This document shows positions 59,899 through 64,000 of a stretch of DNA of 64,000 nucleotides, in pieces. The translations under genes and the position numbers were made by a program. Every line of letters starts with the position of its first letter. Position 1 is the first letter of the stretch. This stretch comes from Pseudomonas fluorescens (GTDB lineage Bacteria; Pseudomonadota; Gammaproteobacteria; Pseudomonadales; Pseudomonadaceae), in assembly GCF_902497855.1 (NCBI RefSeq), contig NZ_CABVHU010000003.1:62001-126000 (forward strand), in the 5' to 3' direction. Below the pieces are notes generated by a model that saw nothing but the letters and a program-made list of their open reading frames with translations, did not search any database and had not been told where the DNA came from.

Positions 59899-59985
59899 CT
59901 GTAGGAGCCGGCTTGCTGGCGAAGGCGTCCTCATGGGCGGTGCAAGGCTCGAGGGCCTCTTCGCTGGCAAGCCAGCTCCTACAGG
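59899..59985. repeat. REP/BIME inverted pair
   Basis: TGTAGGAGCCGGCTTGCTGGCGAA (59900) faces TTCGCTGGCAAGCCAGCTCCTACA ending at 59983, between the sensor-kinase gene and the small secreted-protein gene. Confidence 0.9.
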
Positions 59986-59991
59986 GGGCCG

Positions 59992-61356
59992 TCAGACCGG
60001 CAGGTGGATACCGAAGGTATTCATGCCGTGGTCACTGCGCACAAACACGTCCCCGCCATGCATCAGTGCAATCGCCTTGACGATCGCCAGACCCAGGCCG
60101 TGGTTGTTGCCACTGTTGCTGCGCGAAGCATCGACCCGATAGAAGCGCTCGAACAGTCGCGGCAGATGCTCGCTGGCAATCGGCAACCCCGGGTTCGCGA
60201 CACCGATGCTCACCTGATGCTCCTCGGCCTCGATCCGCACCTGAATCACTTGCCCGGGGTCGGTGTGTTGCACGGCATTGCTCAGCAGGTTGATCAACGC
60301 CCGGCGCAGATGAGCGATCTCGATCCGCACCTGGGCATCGCCACTGACCTGCACCTGGACCTGGGCGTCTTCGAGGATGAAATCCAGGTATTCCAGGGTG
60401 GTGGCCACTTCATCCGCCAGGGAGGTGGACGTCAGCTTGGTGGCCTTGCTGCCCTGGTCGGCGCTGGCGAGAAACAGCATGTCATTGATGATCGACCGCA
60501 GCCGCTCAAGCTCTTCCAGGTTTGATTGCAGCACTTCGAAGTAGTGTTCGGCGGAACGGCCACGGGTCAGTGCCACCTGGGTCTGGCCGATCAGGTTGGT
60601 CAGCGGCGAGCGCAGTTCGTGGGCGACGTCGGCGTTGAACGATTCCAGGCGCGAGTAGGCCTGTTCGACCCGTTCGAGCGTGGAGTTGAACGAGTTGACG
60701 AACTGATCGAGCTCCGGCGGCAGTGAGGCCAGTCGCAACCGTCCGGAACGCAATGGCGGGGCCAGGCGCTGGGCTTCCTGAGACAGCTTGATCAAGGGCT
60801 TGAGGCCGATCCGCGCCACCCAATAGCCGAGTGCCGAGGCCAGTAACACCCCGATGATCGCCAGGCTGATCAAGGCGATCAACAAATGGTGCTGGGTCTG
60901 CAAAAACGTTTCGGTGTCGATGCCGATCATGAAACGCAGCGGCGGTCGCTGATCCTTGGCGGGAAACTGGCTGACCAGTACCTTCAAGGGATAAGGCTGA
61001 TCCGGCAGTTTCAGGTCTCGCATCCCCAGTGGCCCTTGGGCAAAGGCGCGAATCTGCGGCGTCAGGTTGCCGTATTCGTAGTGGGGGTCGCCGCTGATGA
61101 TCCAGAAACTGATGCGCTTGTCTTCTTCACCCAGCAGCTTGAGCTTGTTGTTGATCTTCACCCAATGCTCCGGCGTGCCGTAACGGCCGACGGTGGATTC
61201 GAGCACGCTGTAGCGCGCATCCAGCTCGGCTTCGGGCAACAACCCCAGGCCTTTATCGACTTGCTGATAGAGCGCCCAGCCGATCAGCAGGAACACCAGC
61301 AGCGCTACCAGAGTGAACATTCCGCTCAGGCGCAGAGCAATCGAATTACTGGACAC
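59992..61356 (-). CDS. Heavy-metal-type two-component sensor histidine kinase
   Basis: A 454-aa membrane kinase. Two membrane helices (about residues 10-30 and 162-186) flank a periplasmic sensor. A HAMP domain (about 187-240) precedes the H-box FNADVAHELRSPLTNLIGQTQ (His near 255) and an ATPase domain with NLLSNAVQHT and GLGLAIVKAIALMHGG. The H-box type is that of CusS/CopS/CzcS kinases, but the signal cannot be told. Start chosen at GTG 61356, with GGAG upstream and 11 bp overlap with the regulator gene; GTG 61359 and ATG 61372 are alternatives. Confidence 0.88.
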   Translation of the reverse strand: MSSNSIALRLSGMFTLVALLVFLLIGWALYQQVDKGLGLLPEAELDARYSVLESTVGRYGTPEHWVKINNKLKLLGEEDKRISFWIISGDPHYEYGNLTPQIRAFAQGPLGMRDLKLPDQPYPLKVLVSQFPAKDQRPPLRFMIGIDTETFLQTQHHLLIALISLAIIGVLLASALGYWVARIGLKPLIKLSQEAQRLAPPLRSGRLRLASLPPELDQFVNSFNSTLERVEQAYSRLESFNADVAHELRSPLTNLIGQTQVALTRGRSAEHYFEVLQSNLEELERLRSIINDMLFLASADQGSKATKLTSTSLADEVATTLEYLDFILEDAQVQVQVSGDAQVRIEIAHLRRALINLLSNAVQHTDPGQVIQVRIEAEEHQVSIGVANPGLPIASEHLPRLFERFYRVDASRSNSGNNHGLGLAIVKAIALMHGGDVFVRSDHGMNTFGIHLPV

Positions 61357-62023
61357 CACGGCTCTCCAGCACATAACCCATGCCGCGGATGGTGTGCAGC
61401 AGTTTCTCTTCGAACGGGCCGTCGAGCTTGGCCCGCAGGCGTTTGATCGCGACTTCGACGACGTTGGCGTCACTGTCGAAATTGATGTCCCAGACCATTT
61501 CGGCAATGGCGGTTTTCGAGAGGATTTCACCTTGTCGACGGGCCAGCACACTGAGCAGCGAGAACTCCTTGGCCGTCAGGTCCAGGCGCATGCCGGCGCG
61601 GGTGGCCTTGCGGCTGATCAAATCGATCCACAGGTCGGCGATGCTCACCTGCACCGGTTCATGGCCACCGCTGCGGCGTGTCAACGCCTGTAGCCGTGCC
61701 ACCAGTTCGAGGAAGGAAAACGGTTTGCCGAGGTAATCGTCGGCGCCGTCGCGCAGGCCTCTGATGCGGTCTTCCACTCGCTCGCGGGCGGTGAGCATGA
61801 TCACCGGGGTTTGCTTGCGCGCACGCAACGCGCGCAGTACGCCGAAGCCGTCGAGGCCCGGCAGCATGACGTCGAGGACGATCACCGCGTAGTCGCTTTC
61901 CAGCGCCAGGTGCAAGCCGCCGACGCCGTCGCGCGCCAGGTCCACGGTGTAGCCCTGTTCCGTCAGGCCGCGATGCAGATAGTCCGCGGTTTTTTCCTCG
62001 TCTTCGATAATCAGAACGCGCAT
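61346..62023 (-). CDS. OmpR-family response regulator (CusR/CopR/CzcR-like)
   Basis: A 225-aa response regulator. Receiver domain (1-115): acidic pocket EDEE (residues 7-10), phosphorylated Asp in VIVLDVMLPGLDG (D51), Thr in VIMLTARE, Lys in YLGKPFSF. Winged-helix DNA-binding domain (125-222) with DLTAKEFSLLSVLARRQGEI and IRGMGYVLE. It lies only 9 bp after the RND pump gene and overlaps the kinase gene, so pump, regulator and kinase are probably one transcript and the regulator likely controls the pump. Confidence 0.93.
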   Translation of the reverse strand: MRVLIIEDEEKTADYLHRGLTEQGYTVDLARDGVGGLHLALESDYAVIVLDVMLPGLDGFGVLRALRARKQTPVIMLTARERVEDRIRGLRDGADDYLGKPFSFLELVARLQALTRRSGGHEPVQVSIADLWIDLISRKATRAGMRLDLTAKEFSLLSVLARRQGEILSKTAIAEMVWDINFDSDANVVEVAIKRLRAKLDGPFEEKLLHTIRGMGYVLESRGVQ

Positions 62024-62032
62024 GACCCCGCC

Positions 62033-64000
62033 TCAGTCTGTGGTAGCCGGCACCGCCAGTGGTGCGGGTTTGGGTCTATGGAATAGCCGCTCGAGCCACA
62101 AGTATATGACTGGAGTGGTGAACAGCGTCAGCGCCTGGCTCACCAGCAGGCCGCCCACGACCGCGATCCCCAAGGGCTGGCGCAGTTCAGCACCGGTGCC
62201 GTAGCCAAGCATCAGCGGCAGTGCGCCGAGCAGGGCGGCGAGGGTGGTCATGATGATCGGCCGGAACCGAGTGAGACAGGCCTGGTAGATCGCCTCTTCC
62301 GGAGCCAGGCCACCTTTGCGCTGGGCGTCGAGGGCGAAGTCGATCATCAGGATGCCGTTTTTCTTCACGATCCCGATCAGCAGCACCAGCCCGATCAGCG
62401 CCATGATCGAAAAGTCCTGACCCCAGATCCACAGCATGATCACCGCGCCAAGCCCCGCCGACGGCAGGGTCGAGATGATCGTCAGCGGATGCACGAAGCT
62501 CTCGTAGAGCACGCCGAGAATGATGTACACCGCTACCAGCGCCGCGAGGATCAGCCAGGGCTGGCTGGCCAGCGAACTCTCGAACGCCTGGGCTGCGCCC
62601 TGGAAGTTGCCGCTGATGGCCGTCGGCATGCCGATTTCGGCCTTGGCCTGATTGAGCATGATCACCGCATCGCCCAAGGCCACGCCGGGTGCCAGGTTGA
62701 ACGACAGGTTGGCGGCCGGGAACATGCCGTCATGGGCGATGGACAGCGGACCGATGGTCGGCGCATCGAATTTCGCCAGTGCCGAGAGCGGCACCATTTC
62801 CCCGCTCAATGGCGAGCGCAGGTAAAAGTAATTGAGGCTTTCGGCCTTGCCGCGTTGTTGGGTGTCCAGTTCCAGGATCACGTTGTACTGGTTGGTCTGG
62901 GTCTGGAATTCGTTGATCTGCCGCTGGCCGAAGGCGTCATACAGCGCTTCGTCGACATCGCTGGCGGTCAGGCCGAAACGGGCTGCCGCGCTACGATCGA
63001 TGCTGATGTGGGTAATGCTGCCGCCCAGTTGCAAGTCGTTGGATATGTCGCGAAAGGCCGGGTTGCCACGCAATTTTTCCGTCAGGCGCTGGGTCCAGGT
63101 GCTGAGGGTCGCGCCGTCGTTGCTCTTGAGCACGTATTGGTACTGGGCGCGACTCGGGCCGGAACTGAGGTTGATGTCCTGGCCGGCGCGCAGGTACAGC
63201 ACGATGCCCGGAACATTCATCAGCTGCGGACGAATCCGGTCGATGAATTCGCTGGCCGAGACGTCGCGGTCGCCGCGTTTTTTCAGCGAGATCCAGAAGC
63301 GTCCGTTGGCGATGGTCTGGTTGCTGCCCGAGACGCCGACCGAGTGGGAAAACGCTTCCACGGCCGGGTCGGCAGCGACGATTTCGGCCATCGCCAGGTG
63401 TTTTTTCACCATGTCGCCGTAGGAAATATCAGCGGCCGCCTCGGTGGTGCCGAGCACAAAGCCGGTGTCCTGCACCGGGAAGAAACCCTTCGGAATAAAG
63501 ATGTAACCGGTGATGGCCAGCACCAGGGACAGGCCGAACACGCCGATCATCAATGTCTGATGGGCGAGGGCGCGACGCAGGCCTTTCTCATACCACGCCA
63601 GCAGGCGCTCGCCGAACCCCGGTTTGTCGTGGGCGTGATGCACCGGCGCACGCATGAACAACGCCGCCAGGGTCGGCGCCAGCGTCAGGGACACCACCAC
63701 CGAAATCATGATGGTCGAGGTCGCGGTCAGGGCGAACTCCTTGAACAGGCGCCCGACCACGCCGCCCATGAACAGCAGCGGAATGAACGCCGCCACCAGC
63801 GAGAAACTGATCGAGACCACGGTAAACCCGATCTCGCCGGCGCCCTTGATCGCCGCCTCGCGCATGCCGTCGCCCGCCTCCAGGTGCCGGTGGATGTTTT
63901 CCACCACCACTATCGCATCGTCGACCACAAACCCCACGGCCACCACAATCGCCACCAGCGTCAGGTTGTTCAGGCTGAAACCCATGATGTACATCAGGGC
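62033..64000 (-). CDS. RND efflux pump inner-membrane transporter, HAE1/MdtB-MdtC-like (partial)
   Basis: The last 655 residues of an RND permease; the first third (about 380-400 residues) lies outside the window. It is in frame to the last base. The visible part opens with LMYIMGFSLNNLTLVAIVVA and the proton-relay helix GFVVDDAIVVVENIHRH (two Asp), as in HAE1 drug pumps. After it come a periplasmic docking and porter section and the final helix bundle with IGLVLLIGIVKKNGILMIDFAL. The sequence resembles MdtB/MdtC/MuxB/MuxC types more than AcrB or metal pumps (CusA). No outer-membrane channel gene follows; the two-component genes do instead. The substrate cannot be predicted. Confidence 0.9.
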   Translation of the reverse strand, partial: ALMYIMGFSLNNLTLVAIVVAVGFVVDDAIVVVENIHRHLEAGDGMREAAIKGAGEIGFTVVSISFSLVAAFIPLLFMGGVVGRLFKEFALTATSTIMISVVVSLTLAPTLAALFMRAPVHHAHDKPGFGERLLAWYEKGLRRALAHQTLMIGVFGLSLVLAITGYIFIPKGFFPVQDTGFVLGTTEAAADISYGDMVKKHLAMAEIVAADPAVEAFSHSVGVSGSNQTIANGRFWISLKKRGDRDVSASEFIDRIRPQLMNVPGIVLYLRAGQDINLSSGPSRAQYQYVLKSNDGATLSTWTQRLTEKLRGNPAFRDISNDLQLGGSITHISIDRSAAARFGLTASDVDEALYDAFGQRQINEFQTQTNQYNVILELDTQQRGKAESLNYFYLRSPLSGEMVPLSALAKFDAPTIGPLSIAHDGMFPAANLSFNLAPGVALGDAVIMLNQAKAEIGMPTAISGNFQGAAQAFESSLASQPWLILAALVAVYIILGVLYESFVHPLTIISTLPSAGLGAVIMLWIWGQDFSIMALIGLVLLIGIVKKNGILMIDFALDAQRKGGLAPEEAIYQACLTRFRPIIMTTLAALLGALPLMLGYGTGAELRQPLGIAVVGGLLVSQALTLFTTPVIYLWLERLFHRPKPAPLAVPATTD

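Noticed and set aside
59782..59970. 63-residue upstream extension of the small secreted-protein gene
   Set aside because: It would hide the signal peptide and begins inside a REP element; ATG 59781 has its own AAGGT.
62033..64000. Naming the pump muxC, mdtC or czcA
   Set aside because: Only the C-terminal two thirds is visible, and the features fit several HAE1 members; the CzcA metal type is excluded by the HAE1-type helix, but a specific symbol is not supported.

Overview
The window is a GC-rich Pseudomonas chromosome segment, most likely from the P. fluorescens group. The order rsmI-rnpB-mraZ-rsmH-ftsL-ftsI-murEF-mraY-murD-ftsW-murGC-ddlB-ftsQAZ-lpxC, and the block trpS-zapE-acyl-CoA dehydrogenase-tas-rplM-rpsI-petABC-sspAB-dolP-gmhA-yraN-lpoA, follow the gene order I know from Pseudomonas. 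Intergenic spaces carry the GTGGGAGCGAGC / GTAGGAGCGAGC REP palindromes typical of this group. No tRNA, rRNA, insertion sequence, prophage or CRISPR array was seen.

Region 1 (1-8354): the last codons of an unidentified gene; a DUF1302 beta-barrel-like protein and a DUF1329 LolA/LolB-like protein in one operon; a MalT-type LuxR regulator; a metallo-beta-lactamase-fold hydrolase; and an OmpA-family lipoprotein.

Region 2 (8380-21309) is the main accessory feature, a complete ectoine/5-hydroxyectoine scavenging locus. The uptake operon ehuB-ehuC-ehuD-ehuA runs on the minus strand and is divergent from enuR (MocR/GntR-type PLP regulator). Then follow eutB, eutC, doeA (ectoine hydrolase), doeB (N-acetyl-diaminobutyrate deacetylase), doeX (Lrp/AsnC), doeC (aspartate-semialdehyde dehydrogenase) and doeD (diaminobutyrate transaminase). 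Together they take ectoines to L-aspartate. No ectABC biosynthesis genes and no eutA are present. I see a shared TGC(C/A)CTAG motif before enuR, eutB and doeC, and a 13-bp tandem repeat between ehuB and enuR; both are candidate regulatory sites.

Region 3 (21513-38927) is housekeeping: ZapG and ZapE cell-division accessory proteins, TrpS, an acyl-CoA dehydrogenase, Tas, ribosomal proteins L13/S9, the cytochrome bc1 complex (PetABC), SspA/SspB, a BON lipoprotein, a sedoheptulose-7-phosphate isomerase-like protein, YraN, LpoA and RsmI.

Region 4 (39000-57552) starts with RNase P RNA and is then the complete dcw (division and cell wall) cluster from mraZ to lpxC. It has overlapping or closely spaced genes and no internal terminator that I could find. 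The mraZ promoter carries three TGGNN boxes at exact 10-bp steps, the expected MraZ operator.

Region 5 (57576-64000): a repeat-rich junction, a dCache-GGDEF diguanylate cyclase with an intact active site and I-site, a 74-aa secreted protein of unknown function, and a two-component system (heavy-metal-sensor-kinase type) directly downstream of an HAE1-type RND efflux pump gene that runs off the window end.
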